Positions 14,914-21,081 of a DNA stretch of 22,543 nucleotides are shown here, in pieces. A model generated the notes under the pieces. It did no database searches and was not told the DNA's origin. It was given only the letters and a program-made list of their open reading frames with translations. A program made the translations under genes and the position numbers. Each line of letters begins with the position of its first letter. Within the stretch, counting starts at the first letter, position 1. Location: the NCBI GenBank assembly GCA_964574605.1, contig CAZNOK010000067.1:1-22543 (forward strand), read 5' to 3'. The stretch comes from CAIKAP01 sp964574605. Its GTDB lineage: Bacteria; Verrucomicrobiota; Verrucomicrobiia; Palsa-1439.

Positions 14914-15999
14914 ATGACAGCTTGTTCTCGCCGCGCTGCGTTGAAACTGGGAACCGCAGGATTGGCCGGCTTGGCGTTCCCTGCGCTCGCACCGGGAAAC
15001 GCGAACTCCTCACCCAAGCGCCCAAAATCGGTGACGGACGGTTTGTGCAAGGCCGCCCTCGGCATCCGCGCTCATCAACTGCTGAGCCTTGTTTGCATCC
15101 ACGGCGGCGCGAAATGCCCGTTGATGGACGCGGCAAAGGCGCGCGATGTCTTGCAACGGCTCGGCGCCGATCCCACGACCGCGATCCGCCTGATGTCGAA
15201 CGCGGACGAGATTCCGCACTACACATCGCTGGGAACCAAAACATCGCCAGACGCGCAGGAGGTGCTGAACCGCAAGCGCGACCTCGACGTGCTCCAACGG
15301 CTGGGCCTCGTGGCCGGCGACACGCGTCGTGCCCGCTATCTCTACGAACTCCTGTTCAAGCGAATCGAGACCCTGAAAGGCATCTGTGCCTACGACACGC
15401 CGGGATGGGAAGGCTGTCCGTTGGCGAAAAGTGCCGCGTATGAGCGTGTCCGAGCGCAAAGCTGGAAGGCGGTGGTTCATTCACGGACCGACGAAGAACG
15501 CGAGCAATATCGCCGGCGCAACGTCGAGCGGATCGAGACGGGCGACCGTCTTTTCGTCCGGCCGCATCACTTGATGTGCCTGGCCTGCTGGTATAGCGGC
15601 GGCAAGAACAAGTCGCCCCGGTCGAACGACACCTTGTTCGAGATCTGGCAGCGCGTTCGACGCGAGCCGGACGTGCCCATCACGCTCGTCGAGGGCACGT
15701 GCATGGCGTGCGATTGCTGCGACGGTTTTTGTCAGTCCAACGGCCGGTGCGTTCATTCGTGCGGGTTGATCCGCGATTACAAGAAAGACCTCGATGTCCT
15801 CCAAAAGCTCGGCCTGATGCCGGGCGCGACGATGAAGGCGCGCGAATTGTTCGCCCTGTTGTTCGAGCGCATCCCGTCCACGCGCGACATCTGCGCCTAC
15901 GGCGATGGCATCGTCCGCTCCGAAGAATGGAGAATCTGTAACAGCCCCGACGGCGCTCCGGGCTACGTCGCCACACGACGAACCAGTATCTTCAGCTAA
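14914..15999 (+). CDS. Tat-exported cysteine-rich protein with two DUF1284-like halves
   Basis: ATG 14914 is preferred (361 residues) because AAGGA at 14900-14904 lies nine bases upstream, whereas the in-frame ATG at 14905 almost touches it. The N-terminus is a twin-arginine signal: CSRRAALKLG, a hydrophobic stretch, then PALAPGNA. The mature protein is an internal duplication. Half one has IRAHQLLSLVCIHGG, LDVLQRLGLVAGDTRRAR and GICAYDTPGWEGC. Half two has VRPHHLMCLACWYSGG, LDVLQKLGLMPGATMKAR and DICAYGDGIVRSEEWRIC. The RPHHLxCL...G...LVEGTCMACDCC pattern resembles DUF1284, which may bind metal. Half two carries a dense cysteine cluster (CMACDCCDGFCQSNGRCVHSC). Tat export suggests folding with a cofactor before export. 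Function is unknown. Confidence 0.82.
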   Translation: MTACSRRAALKLGTAGLAGLAFPALAPGNANSSPKRPKSVTDGLCKAALGIRAHQLLSLVCIHGGAKCPLMDAAKARDVLQRLGADPTTAIRLMSNADEIPHYTSLGTKTSPDAQEVLNRKRDLDVLQRLGLVAGDTRRARYLYELLFKRIETLKGICAYDTPGWEGCPLAKSAAYERVRAQSWKAVVHSRTDEEREQYRRRNVERIETGDRLFVRPHHLMCLACWYSGGKNKSPRSNDTLFEIWQRVRREPDVPITLVEGTCMACDCCDGFCQSNGRCVHSCGLIRDYKKDLDVLQKLGLMPGATMKARELFALLFERIPSTRDICAYGDGIVRSEEWRICNSPDGAPGYVATRRTSIFS

Positions 16000-16132
16000 A
16001 GTCACGTGAAGAAAATGTTCCCGCCTTCGCCGAGGCTATGGCGGCCGAGCCGGTTTTGTTCCGGAGACGCAGTCGAAAGGTTTGACGCTGCTTCGCGCAA
16101 AACGTACTATCCGTACCCGCGGAGAAACCACA

Positions 16133-18253
16133 ATGAAGACGAATCTTTTGATACTGTTGGTTGTGTTGGGCTGCTTGCCAGTTGACGCCGAGACTGCCGG
16201 GCTGAAGCAACTCCGTGAGACGCGCCAGCAACTCGCCCATCGCCAGCGGCGCGTCATCTTCAACAACGACGGCTGCGACTGCCTCTATTTCCCAAAGGAC
16301 GAGAAGGCCACCGTCGAGAACTTCCTCGCCAAGCGCACAACACCGTTGCAGGGGACGCAGGTGGACACCATCTCCTACTGCACGATCAGTTCCGGGTTCA
16401 GCTTCTTCACGCACAACACGAAAGTCGGCGCGGTGCTCAAGCGACAATCCGGCGACTACGGTATCCGTCCTGACATGCGGAACATCACGCAGGAGTTGAT
16501 AGACCAAGGCACCGACTGTTTGCAGGCTGTGCTGGAGTTCGCGCACAAGAGCAAGATGGAATGTTTCTGGTCCATGCGAATGAACGACACCCACGACGCC
16601 GCGTATCGGCCGGACAAACCATTCCTGCTTTATCCGCAATTGAAACTGGATCACCCCGAGTGGCTCGTCGGCGATCCCGTCAAACGCTCGCGGTACGGAC
16701 GCTGGAGTTCGGTGGATTACGCGAGGCCGGAGATTCGTGACCTCGCGTTCCGATACATCGAGGAAGTGTGCCGCAACTACGACGTGGACGGCGTGGAACT
16801 CGATTTCTTCCGTCACCTCTGCTTCTTCAAGAGCACCGCCCACGGCGGCAAATCCAACGACGCCGAGCGCGACATGATGACCGGCCTGATCCGTCGCGTC
16901 CGCGCGATGACCGAGGAAGTCGGCCTCAAACGCGGCCGCCCGATTCTCATCATGGTACGCGCGACCGATTCAGTTGAGTTCAACCGCGACATGGGCCTCG
17001 ATGTCGAGCGCTGGCTCAAGGAAGGTTTGGCCGATATGCTCGTCACGACCTGTTATTTCCGCCTGAACCCGTGGGAAACCAGCGTCGCGCTCGGCCACAA
17101 ATACGGCGTGCCGGTCTATCCGTGCCTCAGCGACTCGCGCGTCAAAGGCGAAGGCCGTTTCAAGCGCGGCTCCGTCGAGAGCTATCGCGGGCAAGCGCTC
17201 GAAGCGTGGGCTGCCGGCGCGGACGGCATCCATCTTTTCAACCTCTTCGACGTGTTCGGGCCGCACTCGCCCGTCTTCAAGGAAGCCGGTGATCCGAAGG
17301 TGTTGCGAACACTCAACCGTCTCTACTTCGTCACTGTGCGCGACGGCAAACCCGACACGTGGCTGACCGGCGGATCGGAGCATCGAAACCTGCCCATTCT
17401 CACGCCCGCTTACGTGAAGGCGATCACAGCGAGCAAACCGTTGTCGGTTGACATGATGGTTGGCGAAGACTTCGACGCCAAGACCGAGGCGAAAGTGACC
17501 TTGCACGCGCAGATGCCGGCGTTGCGAAACGTCCGCGATGTGTCCGTGAAACTCAACGGCCACGAACTCACCGGCGGCAAACTCGTCAAGGACTGGCTCG
17601 ATCTCAACGTCAACCCGACGTGGATCAAGAAGGGCGCGAACAGGATTGAGATTGCCGTTGATCCGCAACCGCCCGACGACGGCCAGTGGACGATTGCCTA
17701 CGAAGCCGACAAACTGCCGGCCAAACCGTGGATGCGCGACACCGGCTCGCCACGCACCTCAGAACGATTCGCCAACGGCACGCTCGTCATCGCCGACCGC
17801 GGCATTGTTCCCGGCGATTTCCACTACTATCGTTATCCGTGGGGCGCTGACCCGGTCGGCAAATCCGTCGTCGAGGCGCGCGTCAAGGTCATCTCCGGCC
17901 TGAGTCGCATCATCATCAGCAACAGCTTGGCGCAAGAGCGGCTGGAGTTGTTCCCGGATCGCATCGAGTTATGGAGTCGCAAGACCATTCGCTACGCGAT
18001 GGACACCACCAAGGACTTCCACGTCTATCGCATCGTGACGCAGGGCAAGAACGTCAAGGTCTATGTGGACGGCGAGCTTCGGCTCGACGGGTCCGGCGCC
18101 TACGTCAAAGACGGCGCCGGTCGCAATGAAATCTGTTTCGGCGCCTCCGACAGCACCAACGTCGGCGAAGCCTGCTGGGATTACGTTCGCGCCCGCGGAG
18201 GCGGCCAATCCTGTTACGATCTTGTGTTGGAGGTGTCATATCCAAAGCCATAA
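16133..18253 (+). CDS. Exported GH10-like/TIM-barrel glycosidase-like protein with C-terminal LamG-like domain
   Basis: ATG 16133 gives 706 residues and follows GGAG at 16121-16124. The N-terminus (MKTNLLILLVVLGCLPVDA) is a signal peptide; VLGC could be a lipobox, so a lipoprotein is possible. Residues 40-430 look like the glycosyl-hydrolase-like TIM barrel (GHL10/DUF187 type): strands RVIFNNDGCDCLYF, ECFWSMRMNDTHDA, then YARPEIRDLAFRYIEEVC and VDGVELDFFRH (218-228, with E222 and D224 as possible catalytic acids), MVRATDS and ADGIHLFNLFD. Residues about 545-695 form a concanavalin/LamG-like beta-sandwich (GDFHYYRYPWG...VYVDGELRLDG), common as a sugar-binding appendage. Predicted role is extracellular polysaccharide processing. 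It overlaps the next gene by 14 bases. Confidence 0.8.
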   Translation: MKTNLLILLVVLGCLPVDAETAGLKQLRETRQQLAHRQRRVIFNNDGCDCLYFPKDEKATVENFLAKRTTPLQGTQVDTISYCTISSGFSFFTHNTKVGAVLKRQSGDYGIRPDMRNITQELIDQGTDCLQAVLEFAHKSKMECFWSMRMNDTHDAAYRPDKPFLLYPQLKLDHPEWLVGDPVKRSRYGRWSSVDYARPEIRDLAFRYIEEVCRNYDVDGVELDFFRHLCFFKSTAHGGKSNDAERDMMTGLIRRVRAMTEEVGLKRGRPILIMVRATDSVEFNRDMGLDVERWLKEGLADMLVTTCYFRLNPWETSVALGHKYGVPVYPCLSDSRVKGEGRFKRGSVESYRGQALEAWAAGADGIHLFNLFDVFGPHSPVFKEAGDPKVLRTLNRLYFVTVRDGKPDTWLTGGSEHRNLPILTPAYVKAITASKPLSVDMMVGEDFDAKTEAKVTLHAQMPALRNVRDVSVKLNGHELTGGKLVKDWLDLNVNPTWIKKGANRIEIAVDPQPPDDGQWTIAYEADKLPAKPWMRDTGSPRTSERFANGTLVIADRGIVPGDFHYYRYPWGADPVGKSVVEARVKVISGLSRIIISNSLAQERLELFPDRIELWSRKTIRYAMDTTKDFHVYRIVTQGKNVKVYVDGELRLDGSGAYVKDGAGRNEICFGASDSTNVGEACWDYVRARGGGQSCYDLVLEVSYPKP
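18229..18242 (+). promoter_or_regulatory. Strong ribosome site followed by ATC as likely start codon
   Basis: GGAGGTG (18229-18235) is close to a perfect Shine-Dalgarno. Six bases after GGAGG comes ATC (18240-18242), in frame with the downstream gene and directly before its signal peptide. No ATG or GTG in that frame lies near. TTG at 18258 would shorten the signal peptide and leave about 24 bases of spacing; TTG at 18222 precedes the ribosome site. Confidence 0.6.
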
Positions 18254-19964
18254 TTACTTGATTGCTTGTGCCATCGCATTGGCAACCGTCGTCGCCGGCG
18301 AAGCCGCGCAATGGAGCGTGCCAGCCGGTGACGGCACGAATGACCAGACGGCGGTGTTCCAACGTCTACTGGACGAGGCCGGCAAAGCCGGCGGCGGCGG
18401 CGTGGAGGTGCCGGCGGGCAAGTACGTCATCAAAGGAACGTTGTCAGTGCCGGCGGGCGTGACGCTACAGGGAGTGTTGCGCGTGCCGCCGACGATTCAG
18501 CGCAAGAAGACAGGCGAGACGATTGGCTCGGTGTTGCTGGCGTACGCCGGACGTGGAAAGGAAGACGGCCCGCCGTTCATTCGTCTGGCTGGCAGCAACT
18601 CTGCCATCGCCGGGTTGATCATCAGCTATCCGGAGTGGAGCCAGAAGGACGTGCCGCCGGTGCCGTATCCGCCGTGTGTGTTGGCAGACCGCGTCGAGAA
18701 CGTCGGTATTGAGAATTGTCTCTTTCTGAATCCTTACGAGGCAATTAAGCTGGTGCGCGCCGCCCGTCACTTGGTGCGCAACGTCACCGGCTACCCGATC
18801 AAGCGCGGCATCTACGTGGACGAGTGTTACGACATCGGCCACATCGAAAACGTCCACTTCTGGCCGTTCGGCGTTCACTACAAACCGGACGACCCGTATT
18901 GCCGGTGGATCAACATGAACGGCGTCGCTTTCGATCTTGCCCGCACCGACTGGCATTACGTGTTCAACACGTTCTGTTTCGGCTACGGTATCGGCTACAA
19001 GTTCTCCGAGTCCGCAAAGGGCAGCGCCAATGGCAACTTTCTCGGTCTCGGCGCCGACTCGTGCGAACGCGCAGTGGTCGTCGAACAGGCGCAGAAACCG
19101 GGATTGCTGATTACCAACGGCGAGTTCGTCGGCCGCTGGAGCAGCACCAACGCGGTGTGCGTCGAGATCGGCCCGAAAGCGGTTGGCAAAGTCAGTCTCG
19201 TGAACTGTTCGTTCTGGGGACCGATTGACCGTTGCGTCTGGATGCGGAGTGCCGCCGGGCAATTCACTGCGAGTGCTTGCCACTTCGTGGATTGGGATAA
19301 CAGCGGTGCCAGCAACGCGGCCATCCAACTCGACGCCGGGCGCGCCATCGTGCAGGGCTGCACGTTTGAGCAGGAGGGAACGCATGTCCAGATTCAAGAA
19401 CCGGTGAAGTCGGCGTTGCTGGTCGGGAACCAAGCATCCGGTGGTTTCGTTGCGGAAAACAATGCGGGGAATCGGACGCAGTTTGCCGCCAACGAATCAG
19501 GACCAGCGGAGTGGACGGACGAAGCGAAACGGCATTACCGCGTGGTTATCGGCGCGGAAGGCGACGGACAATTTGTGCGTCGCTGGCACGGGCGCGAAGC
19601 TGGGTTTCGCTGGTCCACGGCAGAATCGCAGTTGCGCTTGCCGGTTGTTCCCAACGAACCATACACGCTGACGCTGAAGGTAAGCGTCCCAAAACCGGCA
19701 GTTTCACCGGAGGCGGGACTCTACTTGGATGGCAAACGCATCGCGTCGTTCGCCGCAGGTGCCAGCACGGTGAGCGTCGAGTTGCCGGCCTCACGCGCCC
19801 GTCAAATCATCCTGAAAGTGGTTTGCGCGGGCTGGCAGCCATCCCGTGTCCACTCCGGCTCGAACGACGACCGCACCTTGGGCGTCCGGTTGTCCGAGAT
19901 CACGATGCAGGCGAAAACCGCCGGGCAACGCGTGTTTCAGGCGAACACTGGGGAGTGGAAGTAG
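18240..19964 (+). CDS. Secreted pectate-lyase-superfamily beta-helix protein (apparent ATC start)
   Basis: From ATC 18240 the protein has 574 residues with a signal peptide (QSHNYLIACAIALATVVAGEAA). The mature protein begins QWSVPAGDGTNDQTAVFQRLLDEA...GGGGVEVPAGKYVIKGTLSVPAGVTLQG, the characteristic start of Pectate_lyase_3/GH28-GH55-type beta-helix proteins. Later turns include VENVGIENCLFLNPYEAIKL, DIGHIENVHFWPFG, VSLVNCSFWG and AIVQGCTFEQ. The last 100 or so residues (YTLTLKVSVPK...GVRLSEI) form a beta-sandwich. It probably acts on extracellular polysaccharide, but catalytic residues are not identifiable by eye. It overlaps the end of the upstream gene by 14 bases, implying coupling. The noncanonical start is either real or a substitution in an ATG codon. 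Confidence 0.82.
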   Translation: MQSHNYLIACAIALATVVAGEAAQWSVPAGDGTNDQTAVFQRLLDEAGKAGGGGVEVPAGKYVIKGTLSVPAGVTLQGVLRVPPTIQRKKTGETIGSVLLAYAGRGKEDGPPFIRLAGSNSAIAGLIISYPEWSQKDVPPVPYPPCVLADRVENVGIENCLFLNPYEAIKLVRAARHLVRNVTGYPIKRGIYVDECYDIGHIENVHFWPFGVHYKPDDPYCRWINMNGVAFDLARTDWHYVFNTFCFGYGIGYKFSESAKGSANGNFLGLGADSCERAVVVEQAQKPGLLITNGEFVGRWSSTNAVCVEIGPKAVGKVSLVNCSFWGPIDRCVWMRSAAGQFTASACHFVDWDNSGASNAAIQLDAGRAIVQGCTFEQEGTHVQIQEPVKSALLVGNQASGGFVAENNAGNRTQFAANESGPAEWTDEAKRHYRVVIGAEGDGQFVRRWHGREAGFRWSTAESQLRLPVVPNEPYTLTLKVSVPKPAVSPEAGLYLDGKRIASFAAGASTVSVELPASRARQIILKVVCAGWQPSRVHSGSNDDRTLGVRLSEITMQAKTAGQRVFQANTGEWK

Positions 19965-20128
19965 CCTGAACCGGCAGTATGTTCCGATTTTGTTCCGGCT
20001 GGGCTAGAGGTGGGTTCTTCGGGCTTACGATGAGTTGTTTGTTCCGGTTCGTTGATCTGTTCCAGTCGGACCATCAACAAACCTCCGACTAGCTCATGCA
20101 CTGAGCTAAAAAATATAAATCCGTTCAC
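19937..20128 (-). CDS. Possible small hypothetical protein, low confidence
   Basis: The minus frame from GTG 20128 to 19937 encodes 63 residues: MNGFIFFSSVHELVGGLLMVRLEQINEP, then a polar, proline-rich tail. Reading the same frame further upstream gives coherent residues (LDKFITFDRKSQLALYLEWV) after a TGA, so this could be the decayed end of a larger gene. No ribosome site was found and the 3' end overlaps the convergent beta-helix gene by 28 bases. It could be a chance frame. Confidence 0.25.
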   Translation of the reverse strand: MNGFIFFSSVHELVGGLLMVRLEQINEPEQTTHRKPEEPTSSPAGTKSEHTAGSGYFHSPVFA

Positions 20129-20194
20129 CCACTCAAGGTAAAGCGCCAGCTGACTCTTGCGGTCGAACGTGATGAATTTGTCGAGTCAGGAGGT

Positions 20195-20227
20195 GACCCC
20201 GTGTAGCTATTAAAACTACACGGGGTC
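20195..20227. terminator. Perfect 12-bp hairpin, likely transcript end for the minus-strand genes
   Basis: GACCCCGTGTAG (20195-20206) and CTACACGGGGTC (20216-20227) are exact complements around a 9-base A/T-rich loop. GGAGG and CCTCC extend the stem beyond a small internal loop. It lies 16 bases beyond the stop of the minus gene at 20243. There is no U-tract on either strand, so it may act with a termination factor or protect a 3' end. Confidence 0.55.
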
Positions 20228-20242
20228 GTGCCTCCAACGTGC

Positions 20243-20440
20243 CTACTCCCGCGCGCCATAGGCGCGGTCAAAGGCCCGTTCCAGTGCTTCTGCGGATTTG
20301 CTGGGAACATCCTCAGCTTTGCCGACGTGACCTTCCTTCGTCACAACCGTGTGCTGGACGGTTTCTTGACCGGAAAGCCAATCGGAGCTGCCACGGCTGT
20401 AAACCGTGGTTCCGCTGGGCAAGTGTCTTTCGCTGGCCAT
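20243..20440 (-). CDS. Small hypothetical protein with a perfect ribosome site
   Basis: This minus-strand gene encodes 65 residues from ATG 20440-20438: MASERHLPSGTTVYSRGSSD, WLSGQETVQHTVVTKEGHVG, and a charged C-terminal helix (SAEALERAFDRAYGARE). The start is fixed by AAGGAGGTGA located five bases upstream, the best Shine-Dalgarno in the window. The frame is open upstream to 20665, but that part overlaps the zinc-motif gene. No known family is recognised. It is hydrophilic, lacks membrane segments and is probably cytoplasmic. The zinc-motif gene lies upstream on the same strand with a 142-base gap, and a strong hairpin follows the stop codon. The ribosome site suggests efficient translation. 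Confidence 0.7.
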   Translation of the reverse strand: MASERHLPSGTTVYSRGSSDWLSGQETVQHTVVTKEGHVGKAEDVPSKSAEALERAFDRAYGARE

Positions 20441-20445
20441 CTTTC

Positions 20446-20455
20446 TCACCTCCTT
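20446..20455 (-). promoter_or_regulatory. Consensus Shine-Dalgarno for the 65-residue gene
   Basis: On the minus strand the sequence is AAGGAGGTGA, complementary to the 16S anti-Shine-Dalgarno over ten bases, with a 5-base spacer (20441-20445) to ATG. It decides the start codon and is the main evidence that the small gene is real. Confidence 0.85.
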
Positions 20456-20582
20456 CATTCGTTGTTGTCGTGCTCGTTGTTCGTGTTTGCTTTGCACGCA
20501 CATCGCTGTTTCGCCTACTAGCACAACCGACCTCGGCAAACGCAGTGACGTGGTTGTATTCGTGGGTTTTCTCCCTTTTCTC

Positions 20583-20873
20583 TTACGCGGCGATTGGAGT
20601 CTCTCGTCGCCGCTGCCATTTGTGGGTCGCGCGATAGCGTTCTGCATCAAATTTCCCGGTACCACGACACTTGCGACACGTACCGTTGGTGTTCAGGTCA
20701 GTTCCCGTCCCTTCGCACGACCAGCAGACCCCATACGGCAACCGTCGGCGCGCGGTTGTATGAATTGGTCCATCGGGAAACATCGGTGTTATTGGGGCAA
20801 CCACGCGAGATGGATTCGATTCCGTCACACCGAAGAGGCGCTTCACTCCCGCTTGTACGAGTTGGCACCACAT
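20583..20873 (-). CDS. Small protein with DnaJ-type CxxCxGxG zinc motifs
   Basis: Read from ATG 20873 the protein has 96 residues; ATG 20783 would give 66. The core is C50-W-S-C53-E-G-T-G followed by C66-R-K-C69-R-G-T-G, two CxxCxGxG units as in the DnaJ cysteine-rich domain, which bind one zinc ion. No J-domain or substrate-binding domain is present, so it is a stand-alone zinc module. The C-terminus is basic (RYRATHKWQRRR). A weak AAAGG lies about nine bases upstream of 20873; 20783 has none. Such minimal modules serve as adaptors, RNA-binding proteins or chaperone-like factors, but none can be assigned here. It is divergent from the STAND NTPase gene at 21082, with 208 bases between them. 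Confidence 0.65.
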   Translation of the reverse strand: MWCQLVQAGVKRLFGVTESNPSRVVAPITPMFPDGPIHTTARRRLPYGVCWSCEGTGTDLNTNGTCRKCRGTGKFDAERYRATHKWQRRRETPIAA

Positions 20874-20897
20874 TTTGTACCGCCTTTCTTTGGTTCC

Positions 20898-20934
20898 GGA
20901 CGCTCATGCGTCCGTGTCGGCATTTCTTGCCGAC
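20898..20934. repeat. Two tandem perfect hairpins in the divergent intergenic region
   Basis: GGACGC-TCAT-GCGTCC (20898-20913) is followed after two bases by GTCGGCA-TTTCT-TGCCGAC (20916-20934). On the minus strand they fall in the likely 5' leader of the zinc-motif gene. The paired small hairpins echo the style of the elements at 9548-9599 and 9741-9805. Confidence 0.7.
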
Positions 20935-20986
20935 GCGCGCAGTGTCGCATTCATCCCAAATCGCTGCATCGGAGTTAATGTCGGAA

Positions 20987-21024
20987 CTTTCGGAAGTGCT
21001 TTCGGAAACCAGTGTCTTTCGGAA
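20987..21024. repeat. Three direct repeats CTTTCGGAA
   Basis: Exact copies lie at 20987-20995, 20999-21007 and 21016-21024, with a partial TCGGAA at 20981-20986. Copies two and three sit in a longer imperfect repeat (AGTG, then CTTTCGGAAA). The last copy ends five bases before the -35 hexamer of the STAND gene, so they may be operator half-sites. Confidence 0.6.
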
Positions 21025-21029
21025 AACAG

Positions 21030-21058
21030 ATGACAACGCTCCGTGCTCCCGCTATCAT
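21030..21058 (+). promoter_or_regulatory. Sigma70-like promoter of the STAND NTPase gene
   Basis: ATGACA (21030-21035) matches five of six bases of the -35 consensus. After a 17-base spacer TATCAT (21053-21058) matches five of six of the -10 consensus. A start near 21065 would leave a short leader containing GAGGAA (21068-21073), eight bases before ATG 21082. Confidence 0.6.
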
Positions 21059-21081
21059 TGCCACATAGAGGAAGTCTGCGT

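Noticed and set aside
10843..16062. 13-base identity CCGGTTTTGTTCC at 16050-16062 and, inverted, at 10843-10855, with a near copy at 19984-19996
   Set aside because: A few exact 13-base matches are expected by chance in a window of this size. No shared position or structure supports a real repeat.
20030..20110. tRNA-like segment on the minus strand (TAGCTCAGTGCATGAGC resembling a D-arm)
   Set aside because: No matching acceptor stem, anticodon arm or T-arm could be built around it. The same bases read as a plausible protein frame.
20228..20637. Plus-strand frames of 97 and 132 codons over the small minus-strand genes
   Set aside because: They lack ribosome sites and family motifs. The minus strand has a perfect Shine-Dalgarno and paired zinc motifs in the same place.
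20698..21036. 112-codon minus-strand frame covering the CTTTCGGAA repeats
   Set aside because: Its Ser/Glu repeats simply translate the DNA repeats. It overlaps the zinc-motif gene in another frame and has no good start signal.
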